Assembly (NCBI GenBank): GCA_030670005.1
Contig: DAOVCL010000034.1
Coordinates: 1 to 13,233 of the forward strand
DNA length: 13,233 bases
Reading direction: 5' to 3'
Source: Candidatus Zixiibacteriota bacterium
GTDB taxonomy: Bacteria > SM23-81 > DAOVCL01
In this document: piece by piece, positions 7,050-13,233 of the stretch
How positions within the stretch are numbered: position 1 is the stretch's first letter
Layout of the letters: the number at the start of each line of letters is the position of its first letter
Program-made: the position numbers and the translations under genes
Notes under the pieces: generated by a model
The model's input: only the letters and a program-made list of their open reading frames with translations
What the model was told of the DNA's origin: nothing
Databases searched by the model: none

Positions 7050-7102
7050 GCTGGCTTCAAAAACTTGACATAAGTTTTAAGAAGTTAGCCGATGAAGCCA
7101 GC
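7050..7102 (-). terminator. Compound stem-loop at the nusG stop codon (terminator-like, no U-run)
   Basis: GCTGGCTTC (7050-7058) and GAAGCCAGC (7094-7102) form a 9-bp outer stem. Inside it AAAACTT (7060-7066) and AAGTTTT (7072-7078) form a 7-bp inner stem with a 5-nt loop. In the minus-strand transcript the first arm begins at the last base of the nusG stop codon. No U-tract follows, so simple intrinsic termination is unlikely. Possible roles are an mRNA 3' end stabiliser, a processing site or a pause. Confidence 0.35.
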
Positions 7103-7629
7103 TAAATCCTTTGAACCTGAAGGAAGTCAAGCTCCACAGGAGTAGAGCGGCCAAATATGCTTACCATCACCTTTACCCTTCCCCTCTCCGCATTCACCTC
7201 ACTGACCATCCCGGAGAAGTCGGTAAAGGGGCCATCTGTGACCTTAACCGCATCGCCCACCTTAAAGGGGATCTCCAACTTCTCCCCCTGCTGATGGCTA
7301 ACCTGCTCAAAGATCCTTTCCACCTCCACCTGAGGCAAGGGCTGGGGTTTACCCTTGGCTCCAACGAAGTTGGTAATTCCTGGAGTGCTAATCACCAGAT
7401 AGCCGGTCTCCTTGTCTAAGACCATCTCTACCAGAACATAACTGGGGAGGAACTTCCTCGTGGTCACCATCCTCTTGCCCTTCTTCATCTCCACCACCTG
7501 TTCAGTGGGAACCAGAACCTTTCCTATCCTCTCCTGTAGTCCCCTCGCCTCAATCGCCTTCTCCAAGCTCTTCTTTACCCTCTGTTCATGCCCAGAAAGG
7601 GTATGGACCACATACCACCTCTTCTTCAT
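7102..7629 (-). CDS. nusG: Transcription elongation/antitermination factor NusG
   Basis: NusG (175 aa, normal length without extra domains) binds the beta' clamp helices, promotes processive elongation and links RNA polymerase to Rho or to the ribosomal protein S10. The N-terminal NGN domain is clear: KRWYVVHTLSGHEQRVKKSL, VLVPTEQVVEMKKGK, then FLPSYVLVEMVLDKETGYLVISTPGITNFVG (about residues 4-90). A linker leads to the C-terminal KOW domain, FKVGDAVKVTDGPFTDFSGMV followed by RVKVMVSIFGRSTPVELDFLQVQ (about 122-173). The ATG at 7629-7627 overlaps the secE stop in an ATGA arrangement, so translation is probably coupled; its own Shine-Dalgarno is weak. A stem-loop begins at its stop codon and the 367-nt gap to rplK follows. 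Confidence 0.98.
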   Translation of the reverse strand: MKKRWYVVHTLSGHEQRVKKSLEKAIEARGLQERIGKVLVPTEQVVEMKKGKRMVTTRKFLPSYVLVEMVLDKETGYLVISTPGITNFVGAKGKPQPLPQVEVERIFEQVSHQQGEKLEIPFKVGDAVKVTDGPFTDFSGMVSEVNAERGRVKVMVSIFGRSTPVELDFLQVQRI

Positions 7630-7814
7630 CTGCCTAAGAGAAGATTGGCCAGGTGGGAGAGTCCAAGGTCTACCCCCCCAATGAAGATAGCTAAAAGGAG
7701 GGAGACGATAACTACCGCAATAGTAGAGGTGACGATTTCCTCCCTGGTAGACCAGGTGATCTTCCGCATCTCCAATCTGACTTCTTTCAGAAATTGCTTG
7801 ATCTTTTCTATCAT
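7626..7814 (-). CDS. secE: Preprotein translocase subunit SecE
   Basis: SecE (62 aa) is the small essential clamp subunit of the SecYEG protein channel in the inner membrane. It is of the short, single-span type: an amphipathic cytoplasmic helix IEKIKQFLKEVRLEMRKITW with the family's K-x-x-W-S/P motif (KITWS, residues 18-22), then one membrane helix TSTIAVVIVSLLLAIFIGGVDL (about 29-50). The frame is open further upstream to 7853, but that part lies inside the tRNA-Trp gene; the ATG at 7814-7812 gives the family start. Only 6 nt (GTTGTT) separate this ATG from the tRNA CCA end and no Shine-Dalgarno can be seen, because the upstream bases are the tRNA acceptor and T arms. It overlaps nusG by 4 nt (ATGA). 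Confidence 0.96.
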   Translation of the reverse strand: MIEKIKQFLKEVRLEMRKITWSTREEIVTSTIAVVIVSLLLAIFIGGVDLGLSHLANLLLGR

Positions 7815-7820
7815 AACAAC

Positions 7821-7897
7821 TGGCAGGCCTGGAGGGATTCGAACCCCCAACATCCGGTTTTGGAGACCGGCGCTCTAACCGTTAGAGCTACAGGCCT
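7821..7897 (-). tRNA. trnW: tRNA-Trp (anticodon CCA), CCA end encoded
   Basis: The minus strand folds into a complete cloverleaf. The acceptor stem AGGCCTG pairs with CAGGCCT, the D stem GCTC with GAGC, the anticodon stem CCGGT with ACCGG around loop CTCCAAA (anticodon CCA, tryptophan), and the T stem GGGGG with CCCTC around TTCGAAT. Discriminator G and a genomically encoded CCA follow, for a total of 77 nt. Its position between rpmG and secE is a conserved bacterial arrangement. Gaps are 11 nt to rpmG and 6 nt to secE, so it is presumably cut out of the shared transcript. Confidence 0.98.
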
Positions 7898-7908
7898 GCA
7901 ATGATATT

Positions 7909-8058
7909 CTACCTTGTCTCCCGATGAACGGTATGTTTCTTACAGAACTTACAATATTTCTTAAAGTTTAGTCTGTCTGGGTGTTTCCTCTTGTTCTTCG
8001 TGGTGGTATAGTTTCTCCGCTTACACTCCGTACAGGCCAAAGTAACGATCTCCCTCAT
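7909..8058 (-). CDS. rpmG: Ribosomal protein bL33 (zinc-binding form)
   Basis: L33 (49 aa) is a small large-subunit protein near the E site. Translation from the ATG at 8058-8056 gives MREIVTLACTECKRRNYTTT, then KNKRKHPDRLNFKKYCKFCK and KHTVHRETR. The RNYTTTKNKR block and the Kxx-KY(C)xxC-KKHT-HRE pattern are characteristic of the family. It keeps four cysteines (C9, C12, C36, C39), so it is the zinc-binding form rather than the cysteine-free one. It stops with TAG 11 nt before the tRNA-Trp 5' end and starts 34 nt after the upstream secreted-protein gene, where tuf would normally be expected. A GGGAGAG stretch is a plausible ribosome site. Confidence 0.96.
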   Translation of the reverse strand: MREIVTLACTECKRRNYTTTKNKRKHPDRLNFKKYCKFCKKHTVHRETR

Positions 8059-8092
8059 TTACCTACTCTCCCTTTAAGCCCCTACCCAAAGG

Positions 8093-9976
8093 TTACCTGA
8101 TAAGCAACATCTTCTTGGCAATCTCAATATCTCCCGCTTGGATTTTATAGAAATAGACTCCACTTGCCACCTCTTCCCCACTGTCGTCTCTTCCTTCCCA
8201 ACGGATATTATATCGGCCAGCTCTCTGTCTCTCATCCACTAAAGTTTTAACCTTCTGCCCCAAGATATTGTAAACAACCAGCCTCACCTGGGCATCCTTG
8301 GGGAGTTCATAGAGGATCTCGGTCTCTGGATTAAAGGGATTAGGGAAATTCTGAGCCACAAAAAACTCCTTTGGCAATTTTTCGTCTTCATTGGGCTCTA
8401 CAAACACTTCGACTGAGTAAGATGCCTCCATAACCCCAAAAACGTTATAGACCTCGATGTTTATTATGCTGTCCTGGATTCCCTCAGGACGAGCATCATA
8501 ACTAAAAGAGAAACCTGTTACTTTATCTGATGGTGAACCAGCAAAATGCCTGGGCACAACCTTTATCCCATTTACAGTTGGTGGATCCTGATAATAATTA
8601 TTGTCGTAAGTTACATTGTGTTTTTCATCATAGTCCACATACTTATCATAAGTCCATCCTGGCCCAGAGCCATAAACCCTTACTCTATTCAAATCGAGTT
8701 CATTTCCGGGTGTTGTCACCCAAAAAGCGGCCCTTGGCCAGTGAGAACTGACACCCCATATGGTCATACTATAAAAGTCTGTATAGGGTAAAATATGCAT
8801 GGGATTCCTTGTGTAAAGACGATCGTACGGAGAACCGATGTAATCTTTAACATCTAAATGAAACCTTGGAATGTTTTGTATATCGGCAAAATGGGTCTCG
8901 CCAGCTATGAGATAGTCTCCTTTATTGAGACCAAGTACTGGATCTATATGATGATAACGCATGTAATGGGTAGAATCAATAATGTCCTGAACTATAACAG
9001 TATGGGTAGATATGGACTCGACCACAGCAGTAAAAACTGGATAAACATCTTCCCCAACATAACCTGCTCTAATATCCAAACCACCATGAAAATTCCAAAC
9101 TGAGTCACCTACACCCGGGTTATTCGGATTATCTATCCATCTTGGCCCAAAGACACTGGTTAACCCATGAGCGGGCTCATCACACTTGGACAGAGGCCAA
9201 CAGTAATATCCTCCAGCCTCATTATAATAGAGCCAGATCTCCAAATAGTCAACGTATCCAGTATCCTCCGCTGCTTGATCTTCAGCATAAAGCGTCCAGG
9301 TTTGGTTTACATCCTGGCCATTAAAACCCCAAGTGTAATAATATAAGTAGATATCCCAATCATCCTCAGGATCATGATCATAACCATCATCGGACCCATC
9401 CCATATATCTCCATAACCATCCCATAATTCCAAATAATTCCCAGACCACTGGTCATAGAACTTCACATACACATCTGGCAACCAATCGTGAACAATCTGG
9501 ATTTTGAGATCCACATTCGTGACCACAGCATTGTAGGGGGCATCCCAAACCGTTATCTCTGAGACCGCACCCCAGGGATCATTATCCGGAATGGGGACAT
9601 CTGTATCCTCCAACTTATGCTTAATTTCCCCCTTTCCTTTGGCCAAAGGTATCCCTTCGGCTTTAAAAACTAACGCTTTTCTGGCTATTTCAAAATTGAT
9701 ACCCATCTCAGTAAGCTCTTCCAATTTGCTCTGTTCAACAGGGACAATTCTGGTGCCAATAGCTCTATAGTCAATTCCCATTGCCTCCAGCCTCTCAACC
9801 TCCTCTATCGAGTTGGCTCTTACCTTGATGAAAACCATATTCCTTTGAGAGAAAATAGTTCGGCTTTTCCTGGGTTTAGGAGCGGCTGAAAGATCATTCG
9901 AGACAAGCGAATAGATTGACAAGAGAACGATGTTAATGACAAATATAACAACTATTTGTTTAACAAAACCTCTCAT
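8093..9976 (-). CDS. Secreted multidomain protein: P-domain-like, degenerate M23-like and FlgD/type IX sorting tail
   Basis: This 627-aa protein is probably exported. Residues 1-32 look like a signal peptide (FVKQIVVIFVINIVLLSIYS, then SAA). Residues 48-106 hold two related alpha/beta units (SIEEVERLEAMGIDY and QSKLEELTEMGINFEI), as in propeptide-like regions. Residues about 135-251 resemble a proprotein-convertase P domain, ending QTWTLYAEDQAAEDTGYVDYL. Residues about 256-390 resemble LytM/M23 endopeptidase: HGGLDIRAG (H297, D301), YHHID (H343) and RFHLDV (R371, H373). The three zinc-ligand positions are kept, but the first His of the HxH motif reads Arg, so peptidoglycan cleavage is doubtful. 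Residues 541-627 are a FlgD-like sorting/anchoring tail (QNFPNPFNPETEI...LVVYNILGQKVKTL...ASGVYFYKI...KKMLLIR). Start ATG has GGAGG 6 nt upstream (9987-9983). It sits 50 nt after the second propeller gene and 34 nt before rpmG. The substrate is unknown. Confidence 0.8.
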   Translation of the reverse strand: MRGFVKQIVVIFVINIVLLSIYSLVSNDLSAAPKPRKSRTIFSQRNMVFIKVRANSIEEVERLEAMGIDYRAIGTRIVPVEQSKLEELTEMGINFEIARKALVFKAEGIPLAKGKGEIKHKLEDTDVPIPDNDPWGAVSEITVWDAPYNAVVTNVDLKIQIVHDWLPDVYVKFYDQWSGNYLELWDGYGDIWDGSDDGYDHDPEDDWDIYLYYYTWGFNGQDVNQTWTLYAEDQAAEDTGYVDYLEIWLYYNEAGGYYCWPLSKCDEPAHGLTSVFGPRWIDNPNNPGVGDSVWNFHGGLDIRAGYVGEDVYPVFTAVVESISTHTVIVQDIIDSTHYMRYHHIDPVLGLNKGDYLIAGETHFADIQNIPRFHLDVKDYIGSPYDRLYTRNPMHILPYTDFYSMTIWGVSSHWPRAAFWVTTPGNELDLNRVRVYGSGPGWTYDKYVDYDEKHNVTYDNNYYQDPPTVNGIKVVPRHFAGSPSDKVTGFSFSYDARPEGIQDSIINIEVYNVFGVMEASYSVEVFVEPNEDEKLPKEFFVAQNFPNPFNPETEILYELPKDAQVRLVVYNILGQKVKTLVDERQRAGRYNIRWEGRDDSGEEVASGVYFYKIQAGDIEIAKKMLLIR

Positions 9977-10026
9977 AATGAACCTCCAACGATCTTATCT
10001 ACTTCTATGAAAACTATCGGCCTTTA

Positions 10027-11292
10027 TCAGTCAATTTGAACTTTTTGAATCCTGCTTTTGTCCTCATCCGTCATAATTAGATATTTATCCCCCATAGGAG
10101 CCATAATACTCTCAACGGGCTCTCCTATTTGATTACCTGTCTTCTCATCAAGAACAAGAACTAACTCCTTTGCATCCTCCCCTCGCACCCACTTAACAAC
10201 GGGGAGAAAACACTTGCCTCTAAAGAAAAAGATATGATCAATGTGCCAGCACCGAAAATTCTCAAACTTTACCCTCCAAAGTCGATGACCAGTCAAAGGA
10301 TCTAAAAGGTCAAATTTCCAATTAGAACCAACAAGCAAATATTTTGAGCCATAAGGAAAAGTATGACTCCCTATGGGATTAGTGTACCATAGGATATCAC
10401 CTTTGTTATTTAACATTACCAGTTTTCTTTCCTTCATCCTATGGTATTTCTCTGGTTCGAAATTATCTACCCCAATTGCTATAAGTTTACCATCCTTGCT
10501 TGCCCTGACTCTCGGTGTATAATAGCTTATTCCCCAATTTCCTTCACCAGTAAGTTTCTTACTAATATCAACTTCCCACTTAACTTGCAAACTCTCAGCA
10601 TTAAAAAGAATTAACTTACAATAAGGGTTCCTCACCCTACCCTTAACATAGGCTATTTCACCGTCACTTAAGAAAATAGCAGACCAATCAATGTATGGCT
10701 CCCGATCATTCCATATTTCTTTTCCCGTCTTATTATCAAAAACCCTGAGTCTCCCCGCCATTTCCTCTTCACTTTCGCAAGTGATGATAGCATAATTGCC
10801 CTCTGAGGAAACTGACAAACCAGGCTCAATCGCCCCGGTCTCCCATCTAAAATTACCTTCCGCATCATAACTATACACACGCCGTCCTTCTCCAGGGCCC
10901 ACCACTGTGTTCACAATCAAAGCCTTACCATTCTTAGACAAGGATATACTCTCAACATACCCTTCCTTATCCCATTCACCAGGTAGATGCCAAGCAAAAA
11001 TCTTTTCCCACAGAACATCACCTTTAGAACTTAAGTATGAAATAATGCTAAGTTGGCCTTTGTCAATTATATCGTTCCCCTTCCACCATAATACAACTAC
11101 ATTCCCCCCCCCAACCTGAACATCCCTTATCTTACCATCAAATTCCCTTTCCCAAATCAGTTCTGAGTTGGGGAATAGGCCCTTTGCCAGCGATCCTGCA
11201 AAGCCATCATTCCCCCAGAATGGCACCGATGTAGCCAATATAAAACCCGCAATTAAGATAGACACTATTGGTTTTGTCAATTGCGCCTTCAT
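10027..11292 (-). CDS. Exported PQQ-type beta-propeller protein (paralogue B)
   Basis: This 421-aa protein has an N-terminal hydrophobic segment (KPIVSILIAGFILATSVPFW) and a likely signal-peptide cleavage near residues 30-33. The rest shows repeating beta-propeller blades of the PQQ/quinoprotein-like type, with phrases such as ELIWEREFDGKIRDVQVG (44-61), GDVLWEKIF (91-99), YSYDAEGNFRWETG (140-153), RVFDNKTGKEIWND (183-196), LNNKGDILWYTNP (294-306), DPLTGHRLWRVKF (331-343) and LDEKTGNQIG (381-390). These are about seven W- or TG-containing blade signatures, consistent with a propeller. No catalytic residues or cofactor ligands can be assigned, so it may be a scaffold or binding protein. It is a paralogue of the gene at 11427-12857 (similar blade order, strongly alike near the N-terminus). 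GGAG at 11306-11303 lies 10 nt before the ATG. Base composition is visibly more AT-rich than the ribosomal genes. No FlgD-type tail is present. Confidence 0.75.
   Translation of the reverse strand: MKAQLTKPIVSILIAGFILATSVPFWGNDGFAGSLAKGLFPNSELIWEREFDGKIRDVQVGGGNVVVLWWKGNDIIDKGQLSIISYLSSKGDVLWEKIFAWHLPGEWDKEGYVESISLSKNGKALIVNTVVGPGEGRRVYSYDAEGNFRWETGAIEPGLSVSSEGNYAIITCESEEEMAGRLRVFDNKTGKEIWNDREPYIDWSAIFLSDGEIAYVKGRVRNPYCKLILFNAESLQVKWEVDISKKLTGEGNWGISYYTPRVRASKDGKLIAIGVDNFEPEKYHRMKERKLVMLNNKGDILWYTNPIGSHTFPYGSKYLLVGSNWKFDLLDPLTGHRLWRVKFENFRCWHIDHIFFFRGKCFLPVVKWVRGEDAKELVLVLDEKTGNQIGEPVESIMAPMGDKYLIMTDEDKSRIQKVQID
11111..11199. repeat. Duplicated 89-bp block, copy in paralogue B
   Basis: This block aligns without gaps to 12673-12761 with 78 of 89 bases identical by eye, including a perfect 33-bp run (11128-11160 matching 12690-12722). 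It encodes the mature N-terminus ending in EREFDGKIRDVQVG. Outside the block the two genes diverge much more. Confidence 0.85.
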
Positions 11293-11426
11293 TTTTCAAA
11301 ATCTCCTTTTGGTTAAAGCTCGCAAAATTAAACCGCCACTTTTTGGATTTTCTTTCGGTCTTTGTCTATGAGAATAAAAGAGCTTAGCGCAGCTTAATCC
11401 TTCCCTATGGAATTATTCTGTGAACT

Positions 11427-12857
11427 TCAGGATTTTTCTACATCTAACTCTAACCTATTACTGGCCTCGACCCTTTGGACTACTCTTTTGCCCTTGTCTA
11501 ATAGAATGAAAGGCCTTGCCTTATTATTGTAACCCCTCATAGGAATGATGCGGACTATGTCATAAGACTTCTTGCATATCTCACCTGTCTCTAAACTAAA
11601 GATAACCGCCACTTCTTCAAATTTTAAGCCAACTCTTTCCCTTTTGCGCATCGTGGTAACGAAGTTTCCGTTAATGGCAAATGGGCAACATTGATGCCAA
11701 TAACTACCCCAGTCTTGTCCTAAAACTTTTCGCCATCTTCTTTTTCCAGTAAGAAGATCAAAGATATCTATCGTAGCTGGAGGCCCACTTCCGGCAAGGA
11801 GACTCTTAGAGTCGTCGATAAAGCAAAAACAGCTTAATCCTCCTACCTTTTCTATCCGCCTTTCGGGCCCCATTGCTGCCTCTATCGTCACGAAGTCTTT
11901 GCTGCTCCACAATATATCTCCCTCATTGCTCAATACTACCAATCTCCTTCCCTCTCTTTTCTCTTCATCAGGAAGATTAGAATAGTCCACAGCAATGGCC
12001 ATAAACTTCCCATTTTCACTCACCTCAAGTTGCGGTATTTCTGGTGGATTAAAAAACAATCTAAAGTGAAGTGGATCTCCCAATCTCTCACCAATATCAA
12101 TTACCCACTTCGTTTCTAACTTCTTTACATCAAAAAGAAGCAATTTGACATAAGGCCTTTCCAGGTTGTATCCCTTGAAATAGACGACTTTGCTGTTATT
12201 TAAAAATGTGGCTACCCAATTAAATTCCGTGTGTATAATTTTAGACCCTTTCTCAATGGATTCCTTCTCTTTGTCCCACCATAACTCCTGGCCAGTTCTA
12301 TTATCAAAAACCCTGAAATATCCATTCCACCTCTCGACACCGCTTTTGTGAATTGTTATGGCATAGTCACCTTTGGGCGATAAGGTGAGTCCTGGTGCAA
12401 AAAGAGGAGTCTCCCACTTGAGATTGCCCTCTTTGTCATAACTCTTCGCAATCACCCACTCACATCCAGCACGAGAATTTATGATTGCTTCTCCCCCTTC
12501 CGCTGAGATTGACACATTATCCACTCCACCATAATACTCCCCACGTTTATCTGGTTTCAGGTCAAATCTCTTCTCCCACAAAACATTTCCATTAGGCCCC
12601 AAACAGTAGACAACACTACAAAGGTCTTTTCCTCCCTCAAAAATATCTGTCAGAACAACTATGTTTTCACTGCCAACCTGAACGTCTCGTATCTTACCAT
12701 CAAATTCCCTTTCCCAAATCAGCTTTGATTTGGGGAATAAGTCCCTTGCCAGTGATTCTGCTATAGCATTGCCTACCCATATCATCAACAATGCCAATAG
12801 CCCCACAGAGAGAATCTGAAACCACAACCCCCTTTTTCTCAAGCCACGCTTCCTCAT
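11427..12857 (-). CDS. Exported PQQ-type beta-propeller protein (paralogue A)
   Basis: This 476-aa protein is probably exported. It has a basic start with a tandem repeat (MRKRGLRKRGLW), a hydrophobic core (ILSVGLLALLMIWVGNAIA) and an A-I-A cleavage site at about residue 33. The mature part has PQQ/quinoprotein-like blades: KLIWEREFDGKIRDVQVG (45-62), GNVLWEKRFD (90-99), YDKEGNLKWET (140-150), RVFDNRTGQELWWDKE (182-197), SNEGDILWSSK (310-320), DLLTGKRRWRKVLG (367-380) and FSLETGEICKK (420-430). It shares order and many residues with the 421-aa downstream paralogue but has extra loops, including a Cys-containing LSCFCF and HQCCPF pair (341-346, 388-393). No active-site or cofactor residues can be assigned. 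The ATG at 12857-12855 follows a weak AGGGG site. It begins 102 nt after tuf, where rpmG would usually follow, and no promoter or terminator is evident in that gap. Confidence 0.75.
   Translation of the reverse strand: MRKRGLRKRGLWFQILSVGLLALLMIWVGNAIAESLARDLFPKSKLIWEREFDGKIRDVQVGSENIVVLTDIFEGGKDLCSVVYCLGPNGNVLWEKRFDLKPDKRGEYYGGVDNVSISAEGGEAIINSRAGCEWVIAKSYDKEGNLKWETPLFAPGLTLSPKGDYAITIHKSGVERWNGYFRVFDNRTGQELWWDKEKESIEKGSKIIHTEFNWVATFLNNSKVVYFKGYNLERPYVKLLLFDVKKLETKWVIDIGERLGDPLHFRLFFNPPEIPQLEVSENGKFMAIAVDYSNLPDEEKREGRRLVVLSNEGDILWSSKDFVTIEAAMGPERRIEKVGGLSCFCFIDDSKSLLAGSGPPATIDIFDLLTGKRRWRKVLGQDWGSYWHQCCPFAINGNFVTTMRKRERVGLKFEEVAVIFSLETGEICKKSYDIVRIIPMRGYNNKARPFILLDKGKRVVQRVEASNRLELDVEKS
12673..12761. 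repeat. Duplicated 89-bp block, copy in paralogue A
   Basis: This is the partner of 11111-11199 (78 of 89 identical by eye, 33 bp perfect). It covers the signal-peptide junction and first blade, encoding from about LARDLFPKSK to EREFDGKIRDVQVG. Confidence 0.85.
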
Positions 12858-12959
12858 TTCTAAAACCCCTAATTCTTAAAGATAAACTCCTTCTCTAAGG
12901 AAAATAAATCCCTACCGGCCTCCCCTAAACCTCCCCCCTTGGAAGAGTAAGGATATCCC

Positions 12960-13233
12960 TCATTTTATCACCTCAGCCACCACCCCTGCCCCCACTGTCC
13001 TCCCACCTTCCCTGATGGCAAACCGCAGCTCCTTCTCCATCGCTATCGGCGTGATTAACTCTCCCTCTATCGTTACATTGTCCCCGGGCATTACCATCTC
13101 CACCCCCTCCGGTAACTTCACTACCCCGGTCACATCTGTAGTGCGAAAGTAAAACTGGGGCCTATACCCACTGAAAAACGGCGTGTGCCTCCCTCCCTCC
13201 TCCTTAGTCAATACATATACCTCCCCCTTAAAC
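12960..13233 (-). CDS. tuf: Elongation factor Tu, C-terminal part (cut by window edge)
   Basis: The last 91 codons of EF-Tu, the GTPase that delivers aminoacyl-tRNA to the ribosome, are present. Translation shows domain 3: FKGEVYVLTKEEGGRHTPFF, then GYRPQFYFRTTDVTGVVKLP, MVMPGDNVTIEGELITPIAMEK and the terminal RFAIREGGRTVGAGVVAEVIK. All are nearly universal in bacterial EF-Tu; the segment ends with TGA at 12962-12960. The G domain and domain 2 lie beyond the right edge. An internal Met is not the start: the frame is open to the edge with EF-Tu sequence. In many bacteria rpmG-trnW-secE-nusG follows tuf directly; here three secreted-protein genes intervene. Confidence 0.97.
   Translation of the reverse strand, partial: FKGEVYVLTKEEGGRHTPFFSGYRPQFYFRTTDVTGVVKLPEGVEMVMPGDNVTIEGELITPIAMEKELRFAIREGGRTVGAGVVAEVIK

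Larger units (their letters stand above)
6735..7101. other. Non-coding gap between nusG and rplK, repeat-rich
   Basis: No credible reading frame lies in these 367 nt. The sequence is markedly AT-rich and contains, from right to left, a compound stem-loop at the nusG stop, two near-identical short palindromes (7015-7030 and 6764-6777), a 13-bp inverted-repeat pair spanning 6838-6938, and a 12-bp stem just ahead of rplK (6751-6824). The stretch from about 6825 to 7050 also has quasi-repetitive words of the type TTTTGCA / TTTTCAA / AAATTCAA / TGTAAAA on both strands, as seen in dispersed intergenic repeats. A promoter for rplKAJL-rpoBC would be expected here, but the best match (TATAGT at 6805-6800, minus strand) has no acceptable -35 box. 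Confidence 0.7.

Noticed and set aside
7064..7070. TTGACA on the plus strand as a -35 box
   Set aside because: No -10 box follows at 16-18 bp, and plus-strand transcription would run antisense into nusG; the bases are part of a stem-loop.
6735..7101. CRISPR-like array or small ORF in the gap
   Set aside because: No regularly spaced direct repeats and no frame of meaningful length with a start and ribosome site.
7815..7853. Upstream extension of the secE reading frame (13 more codons)
   Set aside because: It lies almost wholly within the tRNA-Trp gene; the peptide has no SecE similarity and the ATG at 7814 gives the family start.
11360..11400. AGCT...AGCT hairpin between the two propeller genes as a terminator
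   Set aside because: The stem is only 4 bp with mismatched extension, and the following T-rich tract is interrupted.

Overview
The window is a bacterial chromosome segment read almost entirely on the minus strand. It carries the conserved transcription/translation block in the order tuf (3' end) - [three extra secreted-protein genes] - rpmG - tRNA-Trp - secE - nusG - rplK - rplA - rplJ - rplL - rpoB - rpoC (5' part). The core order tuf-rpmG-trnW-secE-nusG-rplKAJL-rpoBC is typical of Bacteria. One of the extra genes ends in a QNFPNPFNPETEI...LGQKVKTL...ASGVYFYKI tail (FlgD-like / type IX secretion-type C-terminus). Together with heavy AGG/AGA arginine use, this suggests an uncultured member of the FCB group or a neighbouring candidate phylum (KSB1, Zixibacteria, WOR-3 or Marinimicrobia type). 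The phylum cannot be fixed from this window alone.

Layout from the right end, in transcription order. Positions 13233-12960 hold the EF-Tu C-terminus. Positions 12857-8093 hold three genes for exported proteins: two paralogous PQQ-type beta-propellers (476 and 421 aa) and a 627-aa protein with a P-domain-like region, an M23-peptidase-like region whose second catalytic histidine is apparently replaced by Arg, and the sorting tail. These genes look more AT-rich than their neighbours and interrupt an otherwise standard ribosomal neighbourhood. Positions 8058-7102 hold rpmG, tRNA-Trp(CCA), secE and nusG, tightly packed; secE starts only 6 nt after the tRNA CCA end. Positions 7101-6735 are the only long non-coding gap (367 nt), rich in inverted repeats and palindromes. 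Positions 6734-1 hold rplK, rplA, rplJ, rplL, rpoB and rpoC, overlapping or nearly so, with no room for the usual leader ahead of rplJ.

Functionally the core genes make the elongation factor, the ribosomal stalk and L1 arm (L11, L1, L10, L7/L12), L33, the SecE translocon subunit, NusG and the RNA polymerase beta/beta' subunits. The three extra genes probably encode cell-envelope or extracellular proteins, and nothing in their sequences links them to translation. All genes are co-oriented. I found no convincing promoter or terminator, so transcript boundaries are open.

The points most worth a second look are the secreted-gene insertion, the degenerate M23 domain, the repeat-rich nusG-rplK gap, the near-leaderless secE, and the RpoB residue Asn471 at the rifampicin-contact position.
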